The notes under the pieces: model-generated
Databases searched by the model: none
Told to the model about the DNA's origin: nothing
Seen by the model: the letters and a program-made list of their open reading frames with translations, nothing else
In this document: one piece after another, positions 22,375 through 33,357 of the stretch
Layout: each line of letters begins with the position of its first letter
Position numbering within the stretch: position 1 is the stretch's first letter
DNA from: Tricholoma matsutake
Taxonomy: Eukaryota > Basidiomycota > Agaricomycetes > Agaricales > Tricholomataceae
Direction of reading: 5' to 3'
Assembly (NCBI GenBank): GCA_026075535.2
Contig: AP026543.1
Span: 7,750,001 to 7,814,000, forward strand
DNA: 64,000 nucleotides
Translations under genes and position numbers: made by a program

Positions 22375-23072
22375 GTGGTATTCTGCCTGCAGGTAGCAGA
22401 GGTGCAGGTATAGGTTTGTATATCTGTACCTGTGGCAATACCACACCTGTACTCATGGTGTTGCAGGTTGTCACAGGTTTGAGTTGTGATATATTTCATA
22501 TCAGGTTTTGTGGTTCCAAAATTCTTCTGAGCTCTTTGCTTTGAGTTAAAAGAATTTTTATCAAGTTTTGTGAGAATCAATTGTTGTTACACTCTGTTAA
22601 GACATGTATCCGCCTAGTACTGTGGGATCTTATGACATACAATGATCTAATTCAGTGAAGTTGATGTTATTTTGCATGGTGACCTTGAGTGTTCCTTCCA
22701 AAAATTGCTCCTCTCAGGCCAAAGCTACTCTGCCCAGATAGAATGCAGCAGATTACTGGTTTATTTGTGTTCTTCATGATGGATAAAAAAGGTTGACAGA
22801 TGATTTGTGAAAGATTTGAACATTATATCATAATTTATATGTCGATTCAAGTATTGAAGCAGTATAGAAAAGTTGGATAACTTTCTAGTATAGCTACCTC
22901 TTATCTTTGTTTTAGCTACACATCGTTTATGCCATGTTACTCAAGTGCTACTGCAGTTTTCAAACACCATACAAAACCTGTGCTTATAACCTGTACCTGC
23001 AGGTATGGTGTTTCTACAGGTATGGTGTCACAGGTGAAGGTGTGGTGTTGCCAGTGAAACCCATGGTGTCAC

Positions 23073-23898
23073 TAGTGTTTTCAGGTCTGGTTAAGTCCGG
23101 TTTTTGATGTCTAAATGGGGCAACCGCAACCGCAACCGGTCCAGGACTGACCCAGATATTGATGGACCGCAACTGGACCACATAAGACTGGTCCATATCG
23201 GTCCATGGACCAATAAAAACCAGTCCAAACCGACTTTTTGTTGTAAAATTTGTTGTACCAATATATCCCATATGTTTCTCAGCAACTATTACCCAGACCA
23301 TTTAATGGTTGCACCAGCAGTTGGATATCATAATTCCCCGGCGACTGGTCCAACTTTTAAGAGATTTCATCAAGATTTGACTGAGACATGACCCAAACAA
23401 AAGTACATTGTATTACATGTTGTAGTTTGTAGGTTGTAGTTGTAGTTGTAGTATGTAGTTGCAGCTTGTGAGGGGTGTTAAATCAATCAAAGATACATGG
23501 TACAGATGTTTATGTGTGTTATTTTTATGTCTTGGATGGTGTCCAATTGTACCCAACATTTTTGTAACACAAGGTATAAGCAGTACAATCAAAGTTATTT
23601 TAATCACAACAAAATACTCGTGCAAAATGTATTTGGTCATATCTCTCTCAGTTCTCAACCGTTTTTGATGATCCAGGGAGCGAAATTGAAGGTATTATGT
23701 GTGGGAATCGGGGGAAATAGCTTATGTGACATATGAACCGGTTTTCATTGGTTTGATGATATTCTTCAAAGCAAAAGACTGGCAACTGGACTGCAAAAGA
23801 CCGGTCCTATAAATAGCCACCTGACAAACCAGACTTCAGTTTGGTTTGGTTCAGTTTCGGTCTTTTTCCAGTTCATAGGACCGGACCTTTAAACACTA
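23073..23898. mobile_element. hAT-like element 3 (family TAGTGTTT), inside element F
   Basis: 826 bp with ends TAGTGTTTTCAGGTC..GG and GGACCTTTAAACACTA, and a perfect 8-bp duplication ggtgtcac (23065-23072 and 23899-23906). Subterminal AACCG, ACTGGTCC and GGTCCATGGACC motifs repeat at both ends. It resembles 30099-30913 along most of its length (tttgacatct.aaatggggcaacc.., catttgactgagac, catatctc). No transposase. Confidence 0.93.
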
Positions 23899-24411
23899 GG
23901 TGTCACCTGTGCTACACCCTATTCCTGGGTATCCGACTCATCAAATGTTGCAGCTGTGTCCAACATCCCTGTTCAGCTTTTTGACCACATCCTTGGGGTA
24001 CAGTTCTGGGCTATTCCTGGTGGGCAAACTTTGCATGTGAAGAGATTTTGTTTGTTACCTTCCTCCATGTTTTTGTGCAACCCTTGATACTGCACCTTCC
24101 GAAACTGATGATGGGCTAAAGATTTCAGCTCAAGATGGAGGAATTTGAAGATTAATATTAGTATTACTAGCTAAATGTGTTATTGGTCTGTGTAGTTTGC
24201 TTTTCTAACATCACAACTGCCTAGCTAAACCATGTAGAGCACAATCTGCTGTGCAGCAAGCGAATTTGGAGATTTTTGGGTAGGCCTGAGGTATTGTGCG
24301 GATAAAATTCAGCACAATTGGATACCTGAGCTGACTTCCAGATAAAAACCACCAAATCTGTGCAGATAAAAATCACAATGGCTATTCCTTTCTAAATTTT
24401 GTATACTTTAG

Positions 24412-25268
24412 GTCTGGTTGGCCCATGGCACATTGTTGAACAGCGTCATCACAAAAGCTCGTAGTTTAGTCAAGGGCGCTTATGGACTACCTGGCAAGAT
24501 GACAAGGGATGAATTGGTTGTCACTGTCAAATGGCTTACAGATCAAGCAGCATTTGCATATGGAGGGGTGGATATCCAAGTAAGTTTGTCATTTATCAAC
24601 AACTATTTATGGTAACAATAATTTTGTCAAGGCAAAGTCATACAATTCATCAGAACCACTCAGCAATGACATCATATATGACTTGGTCTTAGCTCAGTGG
24701 TTTCCAACCAAAGCCAAAGCAGATTTAGGAGCCACAAGAGTAATGGCTTTGGAGCAAAGGATCTCTGAGTCAGTTTTGCTAATCTCACTGGCGGCAGTAA
24801 CTTTATCTGTGTCATTCTTTTTACCATTGGATTGATTGGATTGATTGAATTATTAGATTGAACACACTATCAAGGAGTTTCAAAAAGGAGTCTATATGAA
24901 AATCTCCTTTATGGATGATATTCTCAAATCAGGGTAAGTGCCGTGCAATTTTTTGGACCTGGGGGTGTCTCGATGTTGTTTATTGTATTCTTTAGATACT
25001 TCTGCCATAAAGCTACTTGGTCGATCTTGGTACAGAAGTGCCCCACTTGGACAAAGCAATATCTGTCCAATTTATATCATCAGGTCATGTGTGTAGCTGG
25101 TTTTTATTGATCATGCATATATCAACTTATCAATTAATTTTTATTAGCGGTCAAAGTAGTCTGTCATTTCTGGAAGAGGAGGAGGGTAATGGTGAGGATG
25201 GAGATAAGGATCTTGTAGTGGTTGATTTTGCAGCTTTGGAGGCCCAAGCAAAGGCAGTGGTGTCATAG
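24412..25268 (+). CDS. DUF6532-like domain protein, 3' exons
   Basis: Five exons keep phase through canonical introns: 24412-24579, 24638-24796, 24857-24933, 24996-25088 and 25148-25268 (TAG). The protein reads VWLAHGTLLNSVITKARSLV, LTDQAAFAYGGVDIQ, SNDIIYDLVLAQWF, MALEQRISESVLLISLAAIE, EFQKGVYMKISF, WTKQYLSNLYHQ, and ends in an acidic tail (FLEEEEGNGEDGDKD). The order and spacing fit the basidiomycete DUF6532 family, which is abundant in mushroom genomes and of unknown function. I infer the family from remembered motif layout. No upstream exons or start are certain. They may have been separated by nest 1 (see 1702-1919), so it could be a broken gene despite the clean exons. Confidence 0.5.
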
Positions 25269-26606
25269 TAATTTACCAGTGTTGTTTTTATACCATTCCA
25301 TAAATGCTATCATCATTGTCCATCAAAGCTGACAAGGCTGAGAGGATATGGAAAATTGAGCAATCTGAAAGGCCCTCTATATGGCTTTTAATGATATTTG
25401 TGTGACCTTGAGATGCCTTGAGATACCCTGGCAATGGCATTCAACCTCAACACTTGTTCTTCTGAGTCCCTGGGAGAACTTTTGAGCTTTGGAGCCTTGA
25501 AAGCTCTGGGAGCATCCAGGAGCAACCCAAAGTCTCTGAAGGTGTCCTGGGACCCAAGTCATTTTCCTGATGTTTGAGTGATCAAAAACACTGATCTGCA
25601 CCACAAACAGTATCTTTGCGGTATCTAAGTAATTTGAAGCCTATTGAATGTTACCTACAACTTACTCAACAGTGACAAAGAGTTTTTGTATTTATTCTGG
25701 GGCCTAAAAAAGTATTTACTTACTCTCATTGAACAGGAAAGCAAAAATATAATTGATTACAGTGGCAAAAACCAAAACAACGTGAACAGCGAGGCAATTG
25801 ATGCAAACTCAACCTTGCATCATACAGCCACAACTGAGTTCCCAAAGAATCTGGGTGGTCAAAGTGCAAGAGAATTCTGCGACAACTAGGAGATGCCCTG
25901 AATGGGTGTCTTTGCGGATCAGTCCTTGATAGTACAATGGATGGTGTACTAAACTGCAAAACAAGCTGGTTGTGAGACTCAGTGGGTAAGCATGGCTTGA
26001 CACTTGATCTGAGTTCTCAGTGATTGATAACTCACTCTATATGTCCAGTATCATCTTTGGTGCATGGAACTTGAGCAAGAACCATGAAATTGGGTGTGTG
26101 CAGCTTGTGAAGCTTCTGGGCAGGGACAAGGGGGGAAACAGTCACAAAGATGATGTCATATTGCTAAATATAGATGTGTTCCTGATTATGTAAGTCCACC
26201 AAAGATGTCCTTAGCAAAAAATTTGACCCCAGGTCTATTTTTTTGATCCTGGTGCCCCCTTGTGCCTTACCTTGACAGTTTTCCTTCATAGTATCATCTT
26301 GCCTGTGTCATTCTGGAGATAGCACCCAGGAACTGGATCTCTGAGCCATGCACTTCATCTGGGACAGCAAGGGGAGGAAAATGGTGAGCTTGGGAGAAAC
26401 AAAGGCCCTGGCCTAATTTGGGCATGGAAACTTCCTAAAATAGAAATATGCCTGATTACATAGTAGGTAGGTCCATGCAAAGTCATTGAGAAAAAAAATC
26501 GACCCTAGTTGTTATTTTTTGAAGCTGGCACCCCCTTGGTTTGACATGCAAATGACTGTACATAGGTAAATTCTATCAGGACCCCTGAAAGCTCTGCCCA
26601 GATCCC
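25269..26606. other. non-coding stretch with diverged direct repeats
   Basis: No supported gene. Two related blocks of about 100 bp (26150-26265 and 26425-26545) share a ..cctgatta.. start and a ttttt..gatcctgg.gcccccttg-like end. The same end motif recurs near 29090-29115 and 51510-51530, so it is a small dispersed repeat of unknown type. Ser/Cys-rich frames on the minus strand (25809-25959) are probably chance. Confidence 0.4.
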
Positions 26607-27360
26607 TCATGATCCAGGTCCAGGCAAAAGCTCCTTCTTCAGACTATTCCATTTTACTTCATCAAAAACATCTGCCAATGATACACCACCTGGTGAGCTG
26701 TCTCCCGCAATAGAAGCCACATGTATAACATCCCAAAGGAATTTGTCTCTGGTATCTACCTTGACACCCAGAAAAACTTCTCCCAAGGCCACGCATTGTT
26801 GAAGAAGAGACTTGTATGCCTGAGTAAGGCAAATAGTATCAGGAGAGAATTGGTTTTCCCAGATTTTGTGGTTTCCTTTTGTTGAGATAGTGGGAGTGGT
26901 GGGTGTCATGGGAGTCATGGGAGTCATGGAATGAGAGGTGGACCTAGAATGAGAGCTACCCAACTTCAAAAATGCTCCATCTGGCGTATGCATGGCAACC
27001 TCTATCCACCCTGTCAACACCATCTGCCCAGGTGGAAATGTTGAGATTTGACCATCTGTCGAACATTGATGCGCCATCCGGTTGCCCATCAGACAGCTGG
27101 TCAGAGAGAAGTTTGTTGTTCGCATAACAATGAACTTCTGGTTGATGGGCTTCCAAGTGCTGCACCGGAGGATACAGAGGCGCATCTGCCTGTTGGAACT
27201 TGAAGTAATGTACCAGGACCGTGATCTCCTTGTCCGACAGCAGGTAAGGCATGGAGTTCTTTGAAAAATGCCAAGATTTGTGGGAAACAATTTGGTCAGC
27301 CAAATTGTTTCCCACCCCTCTTACCGATGCGTCAAAGAAAAAAAGTTCAAGTCTGGTCAA
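26607..27360 (-). pseudogene. unknown protein remnant with a frameshift
   Basis: On the minus strand, one frame (27360 down to about 26960) reads LFFFDASVRGVGNNLADQIV, LLSDKEITVLVHYFKFQQA and GCHAYARWSIFEVG. A second frame (26900 down to 26607) reads WENQFSPDTICLTQAYKSLL, ALGEVFLGVKVDTRDKFLWD and LADVFDEVKWNSLKKELLPG. Both look like real protein and probably belong to one gene with introns or a frameshift between. A repetitive SMTPMTPMTPTTP segment lies in the second. I recognise no family. Confidence 0.35.
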
Positions 27361-28150
27361 GTGTTCCTCTCTAGTTTTCCTGGTGTGCTTTCCCTATGTT
27401 TTGTGCTTTGCTCTGGTGTTTAACGTTTAATTGCTATCCTATATATTTTTGCTATGGGTCATCTTCCTACACTCCAAAGAATCAGGAATGGTATGATCAT
27501 CCTCACTAGCTAGTGAATGCTGGCTGAGTCTGTTAGGCCTTGCTGCTCTGACCTCCAGTGGGCATCTGGATTACCTGCTCCAACTCTCTCATATTACTGG
27601 TATCCCCAACTTCCCTGGAGATTTGACTGAAAAAGGTATGCATCAACTTACACTTAACTTACACTTACACTTAACTTAAAATCACAAATTGATGTCGTAG
27701 TGCCCATTGCATCCAGGGGTCCAAAGCCTAAACGTAAAACAAAATGTTATACCTGTCGAAAGAATAGTAACAATCACCATCGTACACATTTACTCCATGT
27801 GAAACAAGGCACATGATTCTCATTTGTAATCCTCTGACTACCAATCTGACATATGATCTTACACCCAGCCTTTCAGTGTCATCATTTAGAAACAAGACTC
27901 GAGCAACCACCAAGGCCCCTTCAGATTTTTGTCAACACGGTTGTCACATATACCCATTTAGTGCCCAGACACGTTCATTCTCACCAACACATTCCTTATC
28001 CCATTACCCATCACTTTTGATCTACTGGGTTTAAAGTACAATTCTGTGCATAAATAGTATCAGAATATCAATGTGATTATCTTTCTCCACTGGAATGTGG
28101 ATGTAGATCAACAAATTGGGTTGCAGTTTCAAATCCATTACCTTTCCAAT
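27361..28150. other. weakly coding or non-coding stretch
   Basis: I see no confirmed gene. A short imperfect repeat of acttacactta lies at about 27645-27680. A basic frame (GPKPKRKTKCYTC, about 27718) might belong to the upstream part of the transposase at 28159, but no exon chain can be supported. Confidence 0.3.
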
Positions 28151-28158
28151 GTCTTGAC

Positions 28159-28720
28159 ATGTTCACCCAGTTCAGATTCCATCCTGCCAGTCTCCATAAT
28201 GAAGATGATGAGTGTGATACTGTCAAGGCATTGCCAATAACCAAGAAGATGCCTACAGGTAGATTTGATACAGTTGTAGCATTGAGAAAGGACCATGCAG
28301 AGGCCACCGGTCTTCAAGGTATAGTCATACAAATACTTCTTCCCTGCTGAATTGCCACTCAAGACATATATATTTGTAGGCACACACATTGGACGTGTAA
28401 GGGTTATATTCAAGCTCCCTGCTCTTCTAAACGGTATCCTGTCCCCTCAAAACTGGCCTCAGGATCCTTTGGCATATGTGGAATGGTATTCACCATTGCT
28501 GCCAACTGCTCATGAACACTATGGGATGTACACTATCAAGAAAACACCATCACCTCAATGTTCTATTATTCCTTTGACTAAAATTAGACAAAGCTGTATG
28601 CTGATTCCTAGATTCACAGAAGATATATCATCATGGACTAGTGCTAACATGTTGGATAGTTCCAAATCATTTTTAGTTAATAATTGGACTCATTCTTATG
28701 CTTATCAGACAATTTGGTAG
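28159..28720 (+). pseudogene. Plavaka-type (CACTA) transposase C-terminal remnant
   Basis: Exon 28159-28318 and exon 28380-28720 join in phase across a GT-AG intron of 61 nt. Reading gives FTQFRFHPASLHNEDDE, GRFDTVVALRKDHAEATGLQ, then GRVRVIFKLP, DPLAYVEWYSPLLP, HYGMYTIKKTP, CSIIPLTKIRQSCMLIPRF, and a WTS..MLD..KSFLVNNWTHSYAYQTIW end. These match the conserved tail of Plavaka-group transposases from mushrooms (G.VR.IF, LAYVEW, IIPL..I..SCHLIP). The catalytic DDE region upstream is not visible, so the copy is truncated. Confidence 0.75.
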
Positions 28721-28744
28721 ATAATTAATACAGTATGTGTTTCT

Positions 28745-28812
28745 GAGGTACCTTGTGTTCCCTTGAGATACTTTGAGGTACCCTGTGTTCCCTTGAGATA
28801 CTTTGAGAAACC
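28745..28812. repeat. 30-bp tandem repeat, about 2.3 copies
   Basis: gaggtacc(t/c)tgtgttccctt occurs at 28745 and 28775, and a third partial copy starts near 28805. Looser gagata/ccctggga variants continue to about 28860. A similar tgagat..ccctgg..ctgggag style stretch lies at 25400-25540. Confidence 0.7.
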
Positions 28813-29099
28813 CTGGGAAAAGCCAGGTACCCTGAGAACAGCCAGGAACCCTGGGAATATTCTGAGTCCAAAAGCATTTTTCCTGATGACTAAATTGTGA
28901 ATCCCAGTGTAAATCAGTTTATTTTACCTCTTCTGCTACTCAGATGCTATGGAAAACCTTCTATACATGTTTTATATGTTGTAGAAAGGTTTCATTAGCC
29001 TCAAATTGATGTTTAGAAGTCCTATTCTGGAGAGGTCCATTTTTTTCCCACAGCCTCTGGCTGGACTAACTAACCAGGTTCCGGTCTGGCATTTCGATC

Positions 29100-29845
29100 C
29101 TGGTGCCCCCTTGGTAAGGCAACTAAATTTGTTGAATTTATTTGCCCATTCAGTTTCACAACCAGGTCTGTGACATTGTATTGCATCTGTATGTCCTGAA
29201 TTCAAAACAGCCATCCCACAGAGACATTGTGATAAGTCACCCACATCTCATGCTAGGGCAAGGCAGGGGTTGGCCCTGGGTGTCAAATCTCATACCCTTA
29301 CCCCTACCCCTGAACACCCTACCCTTAGGGGTAAGGGTATGGAAACATATAAGGGTTGCCAAGGGTATGGGAGGGTTTGTCAAGGGTACAAGGGTTTGGC
29401 ACAAAATCAACATATTTAGAGCAAAATTCATTTGAAAAGTGTTGATAACTATTGTATTTACTATTAATATCACATATTAATACCTCTTATTAACATATGA
29501 AAGCCATTATCATGTTGGACAATCCCAAAATCTGAATTTAATTAATGAAAATCTTGAATATGAGTCTTTGTAGCTGAAAAAATCAAATGATATTCTTATA
29601 TAAGCATACCCCTGGCATACCCCTGTACCCTTAGTAAGGGTACAGGGGTATGCAAGGGTATGAACTTCCAAACCCCTACCCTTACCCCTCATACCCTTAG
29701 CCCAAAAACACAAAGGTATACCCCTACCCCTGCCTTGCCTTATCTCATGCCTTGCACTTCCTCTGTGGGCATGCAAACCTCCACAAACAGAGACAGCATC
29801 AACTCACATGCTACAAATGTGTCAGCTTGCTTTTGTGGTGTCTGA
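29100..29845 (-). pseudogene. Cys-rich domain remnant, split by a hAT-like element
   Basis: On the minus strand below the hAT-like element the frame reads MGDLSQCLCGMAVLN, then IQCHRPGCETEW (29244 to about 29160). This resembles the CLCG..C...GCET.W Cys cluster found at the C-terminus of many basidiomycete transposon-associated proteins. Above the element (29845-29751) a frame ADTFVACELMLSLFVEVCMPTEEVQ is likely the same protein. Stops after the cluster and no clear N-terminus show a broken gene. Confidence 0.4.
29254..29742. mobile_element. hAT-like element 4 (family TAGGGCAAGG)
   Basis: 489 bp with ends TAGGGCAAGGCAGGGG and CCCCTGCCTTGCCTTA, and a perfect 8-bp duplication tctcatgc (29246-29253 and 29743-29750). 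Near both ends the motif AAGGGTATGGG/CATACCCTTACCCCTA repeats many times in both orientations. No transposase. Confidence 0.93.
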
Positions 29846-29967
29846 ACCAGGGAAGCAGTTGGATAAGGCAGAATATCAGGCTCTGGCTCTGAAAGGATGT
29901 CAGACCCATGTAATCCATGTGGTTGGAAGTCATTTGTGTGGATCAGATTTGTTGAGAATCACACCAT

Positions 29968-30085
29968 GAGCTCAACACATCACTTTGATGTGTATGCTAT
30001 AATTAGCACATCCCTTTGATGCCTGTGAGCTCAATGCATCACTTTGATGTGTATGCTATAATTAGCACATCTCTTTGATGCTCTT
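29968..30085. repeat. 59-bp tandem duplication
   Basis: Two near-identical copies of gagctcaa..catcactttgatg with tgtatgctataattagcaca start at 29968 and 30027. The unit contains an internal inverted pair catcactttgatg. Confidence 0.85.
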
Positions 30086-30098
30086 GTTTGGGAACATT

Positions 30099-30913
30099 TA
30101 GTGTTTAAAGGTCCAGTCCAGTCCGGTTTTTGACTTCCAAATGGGGCAACCAGTCTAGGACTGACCCAGACATTGGGGGACTGCAACTGGACCATTTAGG
30201 ACTGGTCCTAATCAGTCCATGGACCAAAAAAAGACTGGTTCGGACCAGTCTTTTGTCATACAATTTTTCATAGGAAATAACCCATATTTATCTCAATAAT
30301 TATGAGCAGTACCTTATATATATTAAATTTATGGATAGATATTGTAATTCCCCCATAGATTGGTCCAACTTTTAAGGAATTCCACCAAGATTTGACTGAG
30401 ATATGGCCAAAACTGAAAGGACATGCATTCAAGTTGTGGTTTGTAGTTTGTAATTTGTAGTTTGTAGTCACAACTCATTTGGGCTGTTGAATCATTAAAA
30501 CCACATGGTACAGATGGTTAGGTGTGTTGTTGTTATATTTATGATGTCATATAGCTGTACAAAAAAGATTATAGCTCAGGTAATAAGCAATGTTCTGATA
30601 CAACAAAATACTCATACAACAATGTTTTTGGTCATATCTCAGGCAATTCTTAACCATTTTTGATGATCCTGGGACTGAAAATGAAGTAAATATGTGTGGG
30701 AGTAAGGTCAAACACACTTTGAGACAAAAGACCAGTTGCAACCAGTTTAAACTGGTTTTTCATTGGTCCTACTATATTTTTTAAAATGAAAGACCAGCAA
30801 CTGGACTGCAAAAGACTGGTCTATAAATAGACCTTTGGTCCGGTCTTTTCCAGTCCAATTCAGTCCAGTTTTGGTCATTTTTTTGGTCCTATGGACTGGA
30901 CCTGCAAACACTA
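30099..30913. mobile_element. hAT-like element 5 (family TAGTGTTT)
   Basis: 815 bp with ends TAGTGTTTAAAGGTCC and GGACCTGCAAACACTA, and an 8-bp duplication with one mismatch, ggaacatt (30091-30098) and gggacatt (30914-30921). It is a diverged relative of 23073-23898, sharing the aaatggggcaacca start, the tttgactgagatatggcc block and the final ggtc-rich end. Confidence 0.9.
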
Positions 30914-30929
30914 GGGACATTCATGCACA

Positions 30930-31155
30930 CCTTTATGAACGGTTTATTTGTCTCACAGGATACGTATATATATTGCACATAGTAGTATAGACACCTCAGT
31001 CACTTATACCAAGGACTGAGGTGAGTATTTATGCTTCATGACACAATCATTACTTACTGTATCTATAGTCTTATCTCATATACTCTAGGTACAGTTGTAG
31101 TCACTTATACCAAGGACTGAGTCTTATCTCATATACTCTAGGTTGATTTTCTACA
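30930..31155 (+). repeat. 5' LTR (3' portion) of copia E
   Basis: Related to 1510-1670. It contains a local duplication of cacttataccaaggactga (about 31004 and 31099). The right edge is set by the primer site. Confidence 0.6.
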
Positions 31156-31166
31156 GGTTATGGGCC
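31156..31166 (+). other. copia E primer-binding site
   Basis: ggttatgggcc follows the LTR directly. It matches the complement of the anticodon-loop region of initiator tRNA-Met with one mismatch, the half-tRNA priming known for Drosophila copia and Ty5. The same 11 bases abut the 5' LTR of copia D. Confidence 0.6.
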
Positions 31167-31190
31167 ACTCCTGTTACTTCTAAGTAACAA

Positions 31191-32465
31191 TGGAAGATCT
31201 CCTAGCCACTCATCCACCTACTCATTGTCTGGATCACTACTCTGCAATGGATCACAACTTGTCCTTTGTGCAATTGGCCCCTAACGGGCTTTGTCCTCCT
31301 TCCCAATTTCTTTCTCCAACATCTAACTGTGAACTTTCTTCGATGTTATGACTGCCAAATCTGCCATCCCTTCAATCTCTTTGATCAAACTCTCAGTCCA
31401 ATACTCGAGTGAGAAGCTGGATAAGTTAAAATTCAGCTACAAAGAATGGTGCGAGGAGATTACTATTGCCCTGTCGCAGAACGGCCTCTATGACTATGTC
31501 ACCAGCACTAGTGTTTCCTTGACCAACTTGGGGCATTTTTGTATTCTTGAAATAACTTGACACAATGGACTCAGCCTGCTTAGTGTTGAGAGAGGACCCA
31601 TCAACTTTTGGGGCTCCCTATCCATGTAAATATTTTCAGAATTCTGTACAATTTATTGGAATTGATATTGCCTTTGACTCATTTTTGCTGGTTGACTTGC
31701 AAATATCAATTCCAATAAATTGTATAGAATTCTAAAAATAAGATAGGAAGCCCCAAAAGTCGATGGGTCCTCTCTCAACACTAAGCAGGCTGAGTCCATT
31801 GTGTCAAGTTATTTCAAGAATACAAAAATACCCCAAGTTGATCAAGGCAACACTAGCCAGCACCATAACCAAGCCTCTTGCATTGGAAACCTGCACCATG
31901 GCTAACTGGAACACCAACTCCCACCTCACATATGCATTTATCACTTCCAGTATTGTGCCCTTGCGAGCACCCTTTCATCAACATGAAAGCAAGTACCATC
32001 ACCAACTAGGAGATGCTTCGCAAGCGTCACCAGTCAGAGTGCCTGGTCAGGCAGGTTCAACTGTTGCAGCAGGCACTCTCCATTCAGTGCACAACCGATA
32101 CTCCTCTCCCCAAGACAGCTGAAAAAATCTGCGCTCTTATTGATTGCATATTTGCCATGGGGGACATCAAGCCTGACTTACTTCATTGCATTGCCCTCCT
32201 AAATTCTCTTGGCGATCACTTTCCCCATGCTCAATCTATCATATCATGGGACATCACTGCTTCTACTGACAAATCACCTTATACCTTCAAGGATATTTGC
32301 TCATTTCTCAAAAATGAGCAGTCACTCCTTGAAAACAGCTGATGTGATGAATCACGGCACTCTATCACCCTCTCAGCCCATGCCAAACCAGCAAAATCCC
32401 CGCACTCACCAAGCTGTACCAACACTGTCTGCAAGAAAGTGGGACATACCATTGAGTATTGTGTG
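31191..32465 (+). pseudogene. gag of copia E, split by a hAT-like foldback
   Basis: The frame from 31348 (SLIKLSVQYSSEKLDKLKFS, W.EEI..AL...GLYDYV) continues after the foldback with ITKPLALETCTMANWNTNSH and LTYAFITSSI, a typical copia gag W.N..A...I pattern. Frameshifts follow near 32010. The knuckle CTNTVCKKVGHTIEYC (C-x4-C-x4-H-x4-C) lies at about 32415-32462. It would have formed the particle and bound RNA. Confidence 0.8.
31509..31855. mobile_element. hAT-like foldback element 6, in copia E gag
   Basis: 347-bp near-perfect palindrome (arms about 150 bp) with ends TAGTGTTTCCTTGACC and GGCAACACTA, and an 8-bp duplication with one mismatch, accagcac (31501-31508) and gccagcac (31856-31863). 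Apart from the first eight bases its sequence differs from the other TAGTGTTT elements, so it is a separate family. Confidence 0.88.
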
Positions 32466-33322
32466 AAGCTGGGAGGGGGCATGGCAGGTAAAACCATTGA
32501 GGAGTCAATCACTGCTCGGAAGGCAGCACATGACAAAGGGAAGAAGACTGGTTCTTCTTCTTACCCGGCCCCAAAAGTTACAGTTACCGTGAAGGATGTC
32601 AATGGAAAAGCATTCACAATCATGGTCAATTCCATGGACTTGTCATCCCAGGAGGACAAAACCACAGCATTTGCTGGCATAGTCGCTGACCCACTTCCGA
32701 CTGCTACCATCAAAGAAATAGAGTATGAGGGTTGGATCATCATTGAGGAGGCAACTACCACTGTAGATTGGACTCACAACACCTCAATTACAACCAAAGA
32801 TGCATTCTTGATTGAGCCTCTCAATCAAACTCACCATTCTCCACTTTCTACCAGCGATCATCCATTCATCGTCAACACAGGTGCTACAGTCCACATCTCC
32901 CCAGACAAGGCAGATTTCCTTACCCTACATCCAATTCAACCTTGCTTGGTCAAAAGTGTCAGAGGCTCCTCAATTATCGCTGTGGGGGTTGGGGACATCA
33001 AGTTAAGAGTTCCTTGGGGTGCATCAATCCTCTTATGTAATGCACTCTATATTCCAAATGTGGCAGTCCAACTCATTTCAGTGGGTACCCTGGTGGACGA
33101 CTCAAACACTATTGCTCATTTCAATAATTCCACATGCTGGATCACTGACAAATCTACAGGTATGCTCATTGCATGTGATTCCTGACTTTCCAAAAAACTC
33201 TACATGCTCAACCTCCATTCTGCATCTGCTGATCATGCCTTCACAGTGCACAAATCACCTAACTTGGAGACCTGGCATTGGCATCTTGGCCATGCAAACT
33301 ATCAGTCCCTCTGGGACATGGC
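32466..33322 (+). pseudogene. protease and GAG-pre-integrase of copia E
   Basis: Open from 32439 for 248 codons. The protease motif reads FIVNTGATVHISP, where the catalytic Asp (D-T/S-G) is Asn at 32874-32876. LYIPNVAVQLISVGTLVDD is the usual distal copia protease motif. After a stop at 33183, KKLYMLNLHS and WHWHLGHANYQSLWDMA form the GAG-pre-integrase. The frame is cut at 33322 by a solo LTR and continues at 36752. Confidence 0.85.
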
Positions 33323-33357
33323 TGTCAAGAACCGTTCCTCGCCCAATCGGAACTCGC

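Larger units (their letters stand above)
2232..23921. mobile_element. hAT-like non-autonomous element (family F), outermost shell of nest 1
   Basis: Terminal inverted repeats TAGGGTGTAGCACAGGT (2232) and its complement ending at 23921 are flanked by a perfect 8-bp duplication ttcctggg (2224-2231 and 23922-23929). Its own DNA is only about 750 bp: 2232-2265, about 22380-23072 and 23907-23921. The rest is nested gypsy A and a second hAT-like element. Repeated CAGGTATGG/CCACACCTG motifs lie near both ends. It has no transposase, so a hAT enzyme acting in trans is presumed from the 8-bp duplication and the TAG ends. Confidence 0.85.
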
